Counted from the first letter of the stretch, positions 1 to 8,782 are shown. The stretch is DNA of 64,000 bases from an uncultured Bacteroidales bacterium (GCA_902778625.1 CACYYM010000010.1:153607-217606), one strand, 5' to 3'. The notes: generated by a model from the letters alone, not told the origin. Numbers and translations: made by a program.

Positions 1-88
1 GCAACTCCACATGCGGTAATTACAAACATCGCGTGCGGCGTTGGCAATCTTCGCGTGCGGCGTTTTCTTTCTTCGCCTGCAATATTTC
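1..88. repeat. 22-bp-period array, four RCNNGY cores
   Basis: Cores ACATGC (9), GCGTGC (31), GCGTGC (53) and GCCTGC (75) start exactly 22 bp apart. The two middle units share TCGCGTGCGGCGTT and the outer ones are degenerate. It belongs to a family of arrays found at nine other places in this window. It lies beyond the 3' end of the leftward esterase gene and may be cut by the window edge. No gene is visible in bases 1-242. Function is unknown. Confidence 0.75.
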
Positions 89-164
89 CAGACGCCTCAC
101 TTTTTGGCGCTTTTTTTGTAAAGGATTTTCCCTGAAAATGGACGGAGAATACCGCGACAAAACT

Positions 165-222
165 CCCCTCCCATTCCAAAGAGGAGCCCTCTTATCCTAA
201 AAGGGGTTCGGGGACTCCTTGT
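165..222. repeat. Degenerate copy of a CCCCTCC..GGAGGGG palindromic repeat
   Basis: This stretch has CTCCCCTCC, then AAAGAGGAG, then AGGGGTTCGGGGA. It resembles in order the blocks of the repeat inserted in the sulfatase gene at 1684-1757, where CCTCCTTTGGAGGGG is followed by TTAGGGGAGG. It sits directly downstream of the esterase stop codon. The match is by eye and imperfect. Confidence 0.35.
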
Positions 223-242
223 TTCTCCGAGGAACAATTGTG

Positions 243-1334
243 CTATTTGAGTATCTTGCGAAGCTTGCGGAGGTAGGCATCAGCATACTGGCGCATGCCA
301 AGGTCGTTGGGATGAAGGCCTTCCACCATCGAGTCCTGTGTGAATCCCATTTCATCATGGCTCAGATAATAGAGTTGCTTCACTCCCTGCTTCTTCATGG
401 CTCTGTAGGCCCGACGCTGCTCACTGTTGCTGCCTGTGTACCAGTCAATGTTCCGCTGCGAACTTGCCCCATTGGCATAGTCGTGCTCCACCAGCAGGAT
501 GGGTGCCTGACTCTTTTCCCTCAGTATGCCCACACCCTTCAGCAAACGGTCGTAAATCAGTTCTGTGCGCTCTGTCGACATGTTGGGCAGGCAGTCTATG
601 ACAAAAAGCCTTGCATCTATCTCTGCCAGGAACTCGAACATCTCCTCTTCCAACTGGCCATTGCCGGAGAAAGCCAGGTTGATGACTGGATAGCCTGACT
701 CGCGATGCACGATGTTGGTCCATGCCATGCCTGGCCTCGAGGCACATGCCCCCTGACCTATCGAGGTGCCATACACCACAATGGGCTTCTCCTCAGAAAC
801 AGGGATGAAGCGCAGTTCCTTGCCTTCGGGCACTCCTATCTCCATCCATGCCACCTCATTGTAAAGAGGCAGGAACAACTCGAAATCATAGCCTTTGTCC
901 TCGCCTGTAAAGTAGGTCAGGTCCTTGAACTCATAGTTGACTGTATCCTTGAACGACTCGTTGAACTTGCTGGCACACCATCGCAACCTGCCATTAGCAT
1001 CTGTGGCATAGAGGTCAACTCCCGAGACGCCTGTTGTGGGCATGTGGAACATGTTCAGCCCTCCTCTCACCTTGTATCTCACCTTTATGCTCTGTGCATT
1101 CGAGTGGAAGCATATCGACAGGCCTGCCGACTGCTTGGAGAGCCTCCACACGGCACTGCGCACCTTGCTCTCTGCTCTTGGACTCAAGCGGAAGAAGTTG
1201 TCCCTGAGCTCGCTGTTCCACCATCGGCCATGCACCATATTGTCGCCCTGCTCAAGAGGGTTCATCCACTTTGTCTGAGCCCCTATGGGCAACAGACACA
1301 TCACACTCACTGCTATCAATACTAATCTTTTCAT
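243..1334 (-). CDS. Secreted SGNH/GDSL-family hydrolase
   Basis: Probable periplasmic or surface esterase, for example an acetylesterase on polysaccharide side chains. A signal peptide ends near residue 19 (PIGAQ). Residues about 25-175 form a beta-rich N-terminal domain and the hydrolase domain follows. The nucleophile block reads GTSIGQG with Ser191 (Thr replaces the Asp of GDS, usual in Bacteroidetes members), the Asn block is FSGNGQ, and the C-terminal block is E-G-L-H-P-N with His341. Where most relatives have Asp three residues before this His, Glu338 is found. The gene lies 46 bp downstream of the sulfatase on the same strand, so an operon is likely and both may act on the same glycan. 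The substrate cannot be read from the sequence. Confidence 0.85.
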   Translation of the reverse strand: MKRLVLIAVSVMCLLPIGAQTKWMNPLEQGDNMVHGRWWNSELRDNFFRLSPRAESKVRSAVWRLSKQSAGLSICFHSNAQSIKVRYKVRGGLNMFHMPTTGVSGVDLYATDANGRLRWCASKFNESFKDTVNYEFKDLTYFTGEDKGYDFELFLPLYNEVAWMEIGVPEGKELRFIPVSEEKPIVVYGTSIGQGACASRPGMAWTNIVHRESGYPVINLAFSGNGQLEEEMFEFLAEIDARLFVIDCLPNMSTERTELIYDRLLKGVGILREKSQAPILLVEHDYANGASSQRNIDWYTGSNSEQRRAYRAMKKQGVKQLYYLSHDEMGFTQDSMVEGLHPNDLGMRQYADAYLRKLRKILK

Positions 1335-1380
1335 ATTGTCTTCTTTCTTCTGATGGTATAAATTGAAAGTTTAGAGTTTG

Positions 1381-3063
1381 TTAAGGCAATGTAATGGGGA
1401 AGAGCGGGCTGTCGGTGTGCTCTTGGTGGACAATGCCGATGAGTTCAGCAAGCTTGTCGGGACAGGTGGCCTTGAGGTCGTGGTCTTCATGGATGTCGTC
1501 CTTGAGATTATAGAGGAAAGGCTTGCCCTGACTGACCACGAGTTTCCAATCGCCCTGCCTCACTCCAATCACTTGTGTAGGGCCGTCGCTCATCTCCCAA
1601 TAGAGGAACTCGTGCTTCTGTTGTTTGTGAGGCTTGCCAAGCAGAGTCGGGCAGAAGGAGATGCCATCAAAACCAGCCCCCGTCCCCTCCAAAGGAGGTG
1701 TGAATGGCAAGAAAGAAGCGTGTCTGTTCCCACCTCCTTTGGAGGGGTTAGGGGAGGCCTTGCTATGCGCCCTTATCTCTTTCTTTGTAAATGCACCACT
1801 ATACTCCATGAAGGTTGGCATGAGGTCGTAGAAAGCCAACTGATGATTGCTGACTTTGCCTTTTGGGACGCCTGCTCCCCAACAGATGAAGGGGATGCGA
1901 ATGCCGCCTTCGTAAGTGCTTCGCTTGATGCCTCGCAGCTTACCGTCACGCCCAAAGAAACCCGGATCTGCCCCACCCTCCTCGTGCGGACCGTTGTCGC
2001 TGGTGAAGATGACGAGCGTGTTGTCGGCAAGCCCCTTGTCTTTCAGTTTCTCGATAATCTCTCCTACGTAAGCATCGAGGCGTGTTATCATCGCCGCAAA
2101 CTGCGCGTGCTTGTCATTGCCGCCGTAATACCAGCTCCCTGCATCTGTCTTGTAAGAGCGTTCTTCCTCGGCAAGAAAGAGTTTATGATAGCGTTCGACG
2201 ATAGAGTCCCTTGGTTGCCAAAGCTCAGCATGCGGCAAGGTGTAGGTGAAGATGCCAAGGAAAGGCTTGCCTTTTGTTTGCCTGTCGAGCCATTCAAGGG
2301 CATAGCGATGGATGAGGTCGGCAGAGTATTGAGGACGCTTCTCATAATCTGTGCTGCCGGAATTTACGCCAGGATGCTCAATGTTTTGCTCCAAGACTTC
2401 GGCCACGAGGTGCGTGTCGCCCCGTCCCTCCGGGTCGTAGCGGTTCAGGAAATTGGGGAAATAGCTGTGTGCCTGGAATTGACAGACAGGACCATAAAAG
2501 CAATCGATGCCCCTGAGGTTGGGTAAAGAACACGACGAACTCTCGCGGCTCTTGCTTGTATCTGTGTTTCCATCGGGCAGACAGGCATAAGTGTCAGGGA
2601 AGTCGTAGTTCCAATACCCCCCTGCCCATTTGCCAAACATGCCTGTACGGTAACCCTTCTCCTTGAAAAGCTCAGGGATGATGGGCTGTGTCATATCGTA
2701 AGGCTCTTGCCCTATGACATAGTAGTCGGCATTCTCGCCAAACATATTCTGCCTCAAGACCGCACGACCCCAATACTCGCGGTTGCCTCGTATCTTAGCA
2801 TGTCCGGTATGTTGTCCTGTCATAAAGGAGCAACGGCTGGGCGCGCTCACAGGGCAGCCGGCATAGGCATCAGTAAAACTCATCCCTTCCTCCGCCATAC
2901 GGTCGATGTTGGGAGTGGCGATGAGCCTTTGCCCATAGCATCCCAAGTCGCCATAACCCATGTCGTCACACATTATATATATTATATTATAGTGTGGCGT
3001 CTTAGCCGTCAAAGCAAAAGGAAACGTAGCAAAGAGCGATACAAAATAGAGTTTAGAATTCAT
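1381..3063 (-). CDS. Secreted S1-type sulfatase, serine type
   Basis: Hydrolyses sulfate esters, probably from host or algal glycans, outside the cytoplasm. A signal peptide covers residues 1-20. The metal-binding DD pair is at 33-34. The maturation motif is S-A-P-S-R (Ser73-Arg77), so formylglycine would have to be made from serine by an anaerobic sulfatase-maturating enzyme, and no such gene is in this window. FTSDNGPHEEGG matches the second conserved metal site. Length is normal except for about 28 extra residues near 437-466 (SPNPSKGGG to PPLEGTGAG), which are encoded by a palindromic repeat inserted in frame (1684-1757) before the usual FDGIS-PTLLG block. First gene of an operon with the esterase. 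Confidence 0.92.
   Translation of the reverse strand: MNSKLYFVSLFATFPFALTAKTPHYNIIYIMCDDMGYGDLGCYGQRLIATPNIDRMAEEGMSFTDAYAGCPVSAPSRCSFMTGQHTGHAKIRGNREYWGRAVLRQNMFGENADYYVIGQEPYDMTQPIIPELFKEKGYRTGMFGKWAGGYWNYDFPDTYACLPDGNTDTSKSRESSSCSLPNLRGIDCFYGPVCQFQAHSYFPNFLNRYDPEGRGDTHLVAEVLEQNIEHPGVNSGSTDYEKRPQYSADLIHRYALEWLDRQTKGKPFLGIFTYTLPHAELWQPRDSIVERYHKLFLAEEERSYKTDAGSWYYGGNDKHAQFAAMITRLDAYVGEIIEKLKDKGLADNTLVIFTSDNGPHEEGGADPGFFGRDGKLRGIKRSTYEGGIRIPFICWGAGVPKGKVSNHQLAFYDLMPTFMEYSGAFTKKEIRAHSKASPNPSKGGGNRHASFLPFTPPLEGTGAGFDGISFCPTLLGKPHKQQKHEFLYWEMSDGPTQVIGVRQGDWKLVVSQGKPFLYNLKDDIHEDHDLKATCPDKLAELIGIVHQEHTDSPLFPITLP
1684..1757. repeat. Palindromic repeat inserted in frame in the sulfatase
   Basis: Arms CCCCTCCAAAGGAGGTG (1684-1700) and CACCTCCTTTGGAGGGG (1731-1747) are perfect 17-bp reverse complements, separated by 30 bp and followed by TTAGGGGAGG. 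Each arm holds its own smaller palindrome. Read in the sulfatase frame it gives PSKGGG and PPLEG with no stop. From general knowledge, dispersed repeats with this wording are common between genes in Bacteroidetes genomes; a copy inside an intact enzyme gene is less usual. Confidence 0.85.
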
Positions 3064-3082
3064 TGCGGCCTTTATTTTGGCA

Positions 3083-3090
3083 CAAAGTTA
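3083..3090 (-). promoter_or_regulatory. -7 box of the sulfatase-esterase operon
   Basis: Read leftward this is TAACTTTG, a match to the Bacteroidetes primary sigma -7 element TAnnTTTG, 19 bp upstream of the sulfatase ATG. It is back to back with the rightward box of the tRNA gene. Confidence 0.7.
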
Positions 3091-3122
3091 CGAAAAAGTT
3101 TGGAAGGAACAAAAAATTGTCT

Positions 3123-3130
3123 TACCTTTG
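3123..3130 (+). promoter_or_regulatory. -7 box of tRNA-Leu
   Basis: TACCTTTG fits TAnnTTTG and lies 12 bp before the mature tRNA 5' end. Confidence 0.65.
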
Positions 3131-3142
3131 CACATGTTTTAA

Positions 3143-3224
3143 GCCCCGATGGCGGAATCGGTAGACGCGTCGGTCTCAAACACCGATAGGGAAACCTGTG
3201 CCGGTTCGACCCCGGCTCGGGGTA
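3143..3224 (+). tRNA. tRNA-Leu, anticodon CAA
   Basis: The acceptor stem GCCCCGA pairs with TCGGGGT (one G-U at the top) and the discriminator base is A. The anticodon stem TCGGT/ACCGA encloses the loop CTCAAAC, giving anticodon CAA, which reads UUG. A long variable arm and the T-arm GCCGG-TTCGACC-CCGGC are present, as expected for a class II leucine tRNA. CCA is not encoded. Confidence 0.93.
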
Positions 3225-3262
3225 CGCAAACAGGCGGATAGCTAAGAGGCTGTCTGCCTGTT

Positions 3263-4914
3263 TTGCTAAAGACACATCTCTCGACTATTCTTAAAATAAC
3301 TAAACACATATTTATTATAAAAAGACAACTACTATTAAACGCACTGCTCTTATGCCTTTCGACCTCCATGATGGCACAGACGAGTAAGCTGACACTCGAT
3401 GCCCACATGCAGGCGGAAAGGCATCAGGCAACAACGCGGACAAAAGCGCCCGGAACAACTGTTGGAACATTGAGCGCCATCGTCAAACTCGACGAAGCAA
3501 ACATCGACAAGACACTTGACTGCTTGCGCACAATGGGCGTAAAGCTGCAGGGACGTCTGGGGCAGCAAGTGGCAGCAGCCATTCCTCTCGACGTCTTGCA
3601 GCAAGTGGAGGATATGCAGGGCGTACTGCGTATCGGCACGGGCGGCCTTGCTCCCAAGCTGCTGACCGACATATCGCGCGGCGAGATTGGTGTGTCGGAC
3701 ATCGACGGCACCCGCGGAATGGTGGGCGACAAGTCCTACAGCGGAAAGGGCGAGATAACGGAAGCTGTCGAAGCAATCTGCTAGGAGGGCGTGCCTTTGG
3801 TCATTTCAGCCGGCAACGAGGGCAACAGGCGGCTGTATCTTCATAAGGATTTCGAAAGCGACACGGATACGCTGCGTTCAATGATTGCCATGAAGGATAA
3901 ATTTGAGAACATCGAAGGCTTCGTACCGAAGGATGCCGACCTCTGTATGCGCCTGTCGCTGGTCAAAAAAGATGGCGACAACACATGGAAGACGCTATGG
4001 CAATCGCCGATGCTCAAACCCGAGACGGGCATCCTGCCCGACATCATCAGCGAGGGAGTGCCTGCACTGGATGAAGGCTTCAGTGGCATTTTGCGTTTAG
4101 GCGTTTCGCGTGAGCCCGACCAGGTGCGTATGAAAATTTGCGGTATGGGTATGCTGCAAGAAGACTACTTCCTCGAACTGACCATTGGCAGCAAGCAGGG
4201 CGTGGGCCTCGACATCTTCAATGCCGAGCTGACGTCCGGGGGCAGGGCAGGCTTCCTGAGCAGCGTGGATGGCATGTTGCAAAACGACTGGGCCACAGCG
4301 CCCTCCTGCATTTCCGCAGGCGCTTATACCACCAACACTATGGTGCGTTCACTCTACGATGAACCTTTGCCCTCAATTGACGAAACACTTAACGACATTG
4401 CCCCGCTGAGCAGCTATGGCACCGGCCTTAATGGCGTACATGTGCCCACTATTTGTGCTCCAGGCATTAATATAGTGGCAGCCGTGAGCCACTTCAACGT
4501 GGAAAAAGACGATAAAGGCAATCCGAAGCCATACCGTCCCGATATGACTTGGCAAGGCTTCCCCTATAACGCCGAAAGCGGCACATCGATGGCAGCGCCC
4601 ACCGTGGCCGGAACCATCGCCCTGTGGCTGGAAGCCAATCCAAAGCTGACACCTGCCGAGGTGAAGGACATTGTGTGCCGCTCCGCCCGCACCGACGCGT
4701 TTACCGAAGCCAAACCCGCACAGTCGGCCACGGCATGATTGACGCCAAGCGCGGACTCGAGATGGTGCTCAATGCGGGTACTGGCATCAGAGAGATTTCC
4801 GAGGGTCAGCTGAGCGAGAACGGCACGATGTACGACCTGCAGGGCCGTCCTTGCAGACAGCCTCGCGCCAAAGGCATCTACATAAGCAACGGGAAGAAAG
4901 TCATCATCAAGTAG
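3263..4914 (+). pseudogene. Decayed S8 (subtilisin-like) surface protease
   Basis: Three lesions break one ancestral reading frame. First, the catalytic Asp and His regions are missing: the text jumps from GMVGDKSYSGKG to EITEAVEAIC, so a large internal deletion near 3750 is likely. Second, an in-frame TAG at 3782-3784 interrupts EAIC-stop-EGVPLVISAGNEGN. Third, a frameshift near 4722-4737 moves the C-terminus into another frame that continues GHGMIDAKRGLE. The oxyanion Asn block (SAGNEGN) and Ser block (GTSMAAP) survive. The C-terminus MYDLQGR..KGIYISNGKKVIIK is a surface-protein tail of Bacteroidales type. The N-terminus has a leader ending STSMMAQ, without a clear ATG before it. The pieces 3791-4738 and 4624-4914 are fragments, not genes. 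Confidence 0.85.
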
Positions 4915-4946
4915 GACGCCGACTTTCTTAATAGCCTTCAAAAAAA

Positions 4947-5122
4947 CACTCGACGTGTCGTGTCACCAAACTCGACACGTTGAGTTGATTATATATACAT
5001 GTATGTATAATTAAATGTACATGTATGTATAATTAAATGTACATGTATCTATAATCAACTTGGCACGCCGTGTTGAGAAACACGACTTGAGGTCTCGAGC
5101 AACCCGACCTGTCGAGTGAGGT
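4947..5122. repeat. 22-bp-period array, eight cores with changing sequence
   Basis: Hexamers at 4953 + 22k are ACGTGT, ACACGT, ACATGT, ACATGT, ACATGT, GCACGC, ACTTGA and ACCTGT. Seven of the eight fit RCNNGY. Most units begin with AA. The three central units are near identical (ACATGTATGTATAATT) while the outer ones use unrelated arms, yet the 22-bp phase is kept throughout. The array fills most of the gap between the dead protease and lplA; the rest of 4915-5254 holds only the lplA promoter. Confidence 0.85.
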
Positions 5123-5195
5123 GACGCACTATGTCATTTTTCCTAAAAGAACGAAATAATTCTCCATTCTTCTTTCTTAATTCCTAATTTATTTG

Positions 5196-5220
5196 TATCT
5201 TTGTAGTCGCAAAGCGACTA
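5196..5220 (+). promoter_or_regulatory. Promoter of the lplA-gcv operon with a dyad at the start site
   Basis: TATCTTTG at 5196-5203 matches TAnnTTTG. It is followed at once by TAGTCGC-AAA-GCGACTA (5204-5220), a perfect 7-bp dyad over the expected transcription start. This could be an operator or a 5' hairpin of the transcript. No glycine riboswitch fold is recognisable. Confidence 0.6.
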
Positions 5221-5254
5221 ACAACGAAACTAAGACGAACCTGTCTCACCGGTC

Positions 5255-5980
5255 ATGACCTACTTGTCTCTGCCTTCGGACGAAACGCGACGCCTCAGCT
5301 TCTATCTGGCGATGGAGGAGTATGCAACACGCTCGACAAACGATGGGTCTCCGTTCTTCTTCCTCTGGCAAGTGGAGCCGACGGTCATCTTCGGCAGGCA
5401 TCAGGTCATCGAAAACGAGGTGAACATCACATATTGCCGCGAGCACGGCATACAGTTCTACAGGCGAAAGAGCGGCGGAGGCTGCGTCTATGCCGACAAG
5501 AGCAACGTCATGATGAGCTACATCACACGCTCCGACCAGGTGCAAACCACTTTCAAGGAGTACATGCAAATGGTCTGCTCAATGCTCAAGGAACTTGGCT
5601 TGGACGCCACCTCCACAGAGAACAACGACGTGCTCATCGGCGGCCGGAAGGTCTCGGGCAATGCCTTCTACCACCTTCCCGGGTGGAGTATCGTTCACGG
5701 CACAATGCTCTTCGACACAGACATGCGCCACATGCTCTCTGCCATCACGCCGCCAAAGCAAAAGCTTGACAAGCACGGTGTCGAAAGTGTGCGTCAACGC
5801 ATCACCCTACTCAAGGAGCACACGGACTTGAGCATCGAAGCGTTCAAGGACTTCGCCAAGCAAAAACTCTGCTCCGACGAGTTGAAGCTGACCGAAGAAG
5901 ACGTCAGGAACATCGAAACAATTGAACAAGAATACCTTAACCCTGAATTTATCTATGGAAAAGAAAACATGTCTCTATGA
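5255..5980 (+). CDS. lplA: Lipoate-protein ligase A
   Basis: Attaches lipoate to lipoyl-domain proteins via lipoyl-AMP; here the obvious target is GcvH, three genes downstream. The RRKSGGG motif (70-76) is the lipoate/ATP loop and Lys132 in GRKVSGNAFY is the conserved adenylate-binding lysine. At 241 residues it has the catalytic domain but is shorter than two-domain ligases of about 330. ATG 5255 follows the promoter at 5196 and precedes the conserved N-terminus. The gene overlaps gcvT by 26 bp, so co-expression with the glycine cleavage system is likely. Confidence 0.9.
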   Translation: MTYLSLPSDETRRLSFYLAMEEYATRSTNDGSPFFFLWQVEPTVIFGRHQVIENEVNITYCREHGIQFYRRKSGGGCVYADKSNVMMSYITRSDQVQTTFKEYMQMVCSMLKELGLDATSTENNDVLIGGRKVSGNAFYHLPGWSIVHGTMLFDTDMRHMLSAITPPKQKLDKHGVESVRQRITLLKEHTDLSIEAFKDFAKQKLCSDELKLTEEDVRNIETIEQEYLNPEFIYGKENMSL

Positions 5981-7037
5981 CCGCCACGTGGCTTTGGGCG
6001 CACTTATGTCACCCTTTGGCGGCTTCATCATGCCGATTCAGTACTCCAACATTACTGACGAGCACAACGCCGTACGTCAGCATTGTGGCGTCTTCGACGT
6101 GAGTCACATGGGCGAAGTGCGCATCACCGGACCCGATGCAGAACGTTATGTCCAGCACATCTTCACGAATGATGTGGCCGGAGCACCAGTCGGACAAATC
6201 TACTACGGCATGATGCTCTATCCGAACGGCGGTACTGTCGATGACCTGCTCGTGTATAAGATGGGCGAAGGCGACTTCTTCCTCGTCATCAACGCCGCTA
6301 ATATCGACAAGGATGTGGCTTGGATGAAGGAAAACGCGACAGGTTTCGACATCAAACTCGACCACCAAAGCGACCAGTACGGACAGCTTGCTGTGCAAGG
6401 TCCAGAAGCAGAAGCTGTCGTTCTCGACGTGCTTGGCATCGACGGACGCGACTTGAAGTTCTACACCGCGAAAGAGGTTGTGGGCGAGTATATCATTTCG
6501 AGAACAGGCTACACAGGCGAGGACGGCTTCGAGATCTACGGGTCGCATGAGTTCACACAAAAGTGTTGGGACAAGCTTATTGCAAGCGGCCGTTGCAAAC
6601 CCTGCGGCTTAGGCTGCCGCGACACCTTGCGTTTCGAGGTCGGTCTGCCGCTTTATGGCGACGAGCTCAGCGCAGACATCTCCCCCGTAATGGCAGGTCT
6701 GTCAATGTTCTGCAAGCTCGACAAGCCTGAATTCATCGGCAAGGAAGCCCTCGTTGAGCAGAAGGCAAATGGCGTCGCACAGAAGCTCGTCGGCATCGAA
6801 CTCGTGGACAAGGCAATCCCTCGTCATGGCTATGCCGTTCTCAACACTGAAGGCGAAGTCGTGGGCGAAGTAACGACCGGCTATCATTGCCTCAGCGTGG
6901 ACAAGAGCGTCTGCATGGCTCTCGTCAAGACCGACTATGCAAAACTCGACACACCACTCTCTGTCCAAATCCGCAAGAAAGTCTTCGAGGGCAAAGTTGT
7001 CAAGAAGAAATTTTACGATAAACATTATAAAAAGTAA
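5955..7037 (+). CDS. gcvT: Glycine cleavage system T protein (aminomethyltransferase)
   Basis: Transfers the methylene group from aminomethyl-lipoyl GcvH to tetrahydrofolate and releases ammonia. The N-terminus KTCLYDRHVALGALMSPFGG and the block HNAVRQHCGVFDVSHMGEV are typical, as is SRTGYTGEDGFEIY. The start is set at ATG 5955 because upstream in-frame codons extend the protein beyond the family N-terminus. The resulting 360 residues are normal. Second gene of the operon, overlapping lplA, 7 bp before gcvH. Confidence 0.95.
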   Translation: MEKKTCLYDRHVALGALMSPFGGFIMPIQYSNITDEHNAVRQHCGVFDVSHMGEVRITGPDAERYVQHIFTNDVAGAPVGQIYYGMMLYPNGGTVDDLLVYKMGEGDFFLVINAANIDKDVAWMKENATGFDIKLDHQSDQYGQLAVQGPEAEAVVLDVLGIDGRDLKFYTAKEVVGEYIISRTGYTGEDGFEIYGSHEFTQKCWDKLIASGRCKPCGLGCRDTLRFEVGLPLYGDELSADISPVMAGLSMFCKLDKPEFIGKEALVEQKANGVAQKLVGIELVDKAIPRHGYAVLNTEGEVVGEVTTGYHCLSVDKSVCMALVKTDYAKLDTPLSVQIRKKVFEGKVVKKKFYDKHYKK

Positions 7038-7044
7038 TTAAACT

Positions 7045-7425
7045 ATGGCTAAATTTGAAGAAGGACTCCGCTACAGCGAGTCACACGAGTACATTCGCGT
7101 TGAAGGCGAATACGGTTACATTGGTATTTCGGACTATGCTCAGCACGCACTCGGCAACGTTGTTTACGTCGACATGCCCGAAGTGGACGACGAGGTAACA
7201 GCAGGCGAAGAGTTTGGCGCCGTTGAAAGCGTCAAGGCTGCAAGCGATTTGATTTCTCCCGTAAGCGGTACAGTCGTTGAAGTTAACGAGGCCCTCGAGG
7301 ACCAGCCCGAGCTTCTGAACGAAGACGCCTTTGCCAACTGGATCATTAAGGTGCAGCTCTCCGACCCCTCGGAACTCGATGCCCTCATGGATGTAGAAGC
7401 ATATAAGGAACACTGCAAAGAATAA
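7045..7425 (+). CDS. gcvH: Glycine cleavage system H protein
   Basis: Lipoyl carrier shuttling the aminomethyl group between GcvP, GcvT and Lpd. The motif ESVKAASDL places the lipoylated residue at Lys64, the usual position, and 126 residues is the usual length. It lies 7 bp after gcvT and 7 bp before gcvPA. The lplA gene at the head of the operon would lipoylate it. Confidence 0.97.
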   Translation: MAKFEEGLRYSESHEYIRVEGEYGYIGISDYAQHALGNVVYVDMPEVDDEVTAGEEFGAVESVKAASDLISPVSGTVVEVNEALEDQPELLNEDAFANWIIKVQLSDPSELDALMDVEAYKEHCKE

Positions 7426-7432
7426 CGTCTCC

Positions 7433-8782
7433 ATGTTTAAGTATTTTCCTCATACCGAGGAAGACTTGCAGGAAATGCTTAAGGCTGCCGGTGCGAAGTC
7501 GGTTCACGACCTCTTCGACGATGTGCCTGAGGCTGCGCGCTTCAAAAGAGAGTATGAACTGCCCGAAGCTCTCTCGGAGACTGACCTGCGACTCTTCTTC
7601 GAACAACTGACCGCACCGGATAATGCGATGCAACTCGTCTGCTTTGCCGGTGCAGGATGCTACGACCACTATGCACCTAGTGTAGTGCAGAACCTCATCC
7701 AGCGCTCGGAGTTCCTGACGTCCTACACGCCTTACCAGGCCGAGATATCGCAGGGCACGCTCCACTACATCTTCGAGTATCAGTCGATGATTGCAGAGCT
7801 GACGGGCATGGACATTGCAAACGCCTCGATGTACGACGGCGCAACCGCTACGGCGGAAGCTGCCATGATGGCTTGGGGCAACGCCAAGAAGGCAAACTGC
7901 GTCTTGATGAGCGAGACGGTGGACCCAAAGGTGCGCCGCGTCGTCGAGACTTACGCGCACTTCCACGGCTTCCCCATCAAGCTTGTGCCTGCTGTTAATG
8001 GTGTTCTCGACCGCAGCGCTCTCGACAAGGAAATCGCTGAAGGCGGCGTCGCAGGACTCATCGTGCAGCAGCCTAACTACTACGGCATCGTCGAGAACTA
8101 CACAGGCATCGCCGACGCGCTCCACGAGCAGAAAGGCATCTTCGTAGTGAACGCTAATCCCAGCGACCTGGCTATCCTGAAGACGCCAGCCGAGTGGGGA
8201 GCCGACGTGGCAGTAGGCGAAGGCCAGAGCCTCGGCATTCCCATGACCTTCGGAGGCCCCGGCGTGGGCTACATGGCCTGCACGGAGAAGCTGATGCGAA
8301 AGCTTCCAGGACGCATCGTGGGACAGACCCTCGACAATCGCGGCCAGCGGGCTTTCGTCCTGACACTGCAGGCTCGCGAGCAGCACATACGTCGCCAGAA
8401 GGCAACCTCCAATATCTGTTCCAACCAAAGCCTCATGGCGCTCTACGTCACGATATACCTCAGCCTCATGGGCAAAGAGGGACTTCGCGAAGTGGCGGAG
8501 ATGAGCTATGCCGGCGCACATAGCCTCCGCGACAAACTCATCGCGACGGGCAAGTTCAAGGACACTTTCCCGGGACAGCCTTTCTTCAATGAGTTCTGCG
8601 TGGATTACGAGGGAGACCTCGAAGCGCTCCTCGACGAATGCACCGCCAACGGCTACCTCGCTGGCGTTCAGGTCGGCGAGAAGACGCTCATGCTGGCTGT
8701 CACAGAGCAGCGCTCAACAGAGGAAATCGACGAACTCGTCGAGATTATTCAGCAATTTAAGGAAGAGGAGGCAAAGGCATGA
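7433..8782 (+). CDS. gcvPA: Glycine dehydrogenase (decarboxylating) subunit 1
   Basis: N-terminal half of the split P protein, which decarboxylates glycine together with GcvPB. The conserved N-terminus YFPHTEEDLQEML, the SMYDGATATAEAAMMA block and the FGGPGVGYMA block fit this subunit. Its 449 residues match the family. The stop overlaps the gcvPB start by 4 bp (ATGA), suggesting coupled translation of the two halves. Confidence 0.95.
   Translation: MFKYFPHTEEDLQEMLKAAGAKSVHDLFDDVPEAARFKREYELPEALSETDLRLFFEQLTAPDNAMQLVCFAGAGCYDHYAPSVVQNLIQRSEFLTSYTPYQAEISQGTLHYIFEYQSMIAELTGMDIANASMYDGATATAEAAMMAWGNAKKANCVLMSETVDPKVRRVVETYAHFHGFPIKLVPAVNGVLDRSALDKEIAEGGVAGLIVQQPNYYGIVENYTGIADALHEQKGIFVVNANPSDLAILKTPAEWGADVAVGEGQSLGIPMTFGGPGVGYMACTEKLMRKLPGRIVGQTLDNRGQRAFVLTLQAREQHIRRQKATSNICSNQSLMALYVTIYLSLMGKEGLREVAEMSYAGAHSLRDKLIATGKFKDTFPGQPFFNEFCVDYEGDLEALLDECTANGYLAGVQVGEKTLMLAVTEQRSTEEIDELVEIIQQFKEEEAKA

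Noticed and set aside
5100..5254. Glycine riboswitch before the gcv operon
   Set aside because: No tandem aptamer fold is visible; the region is occupied by the 22-bp array and a promoter.
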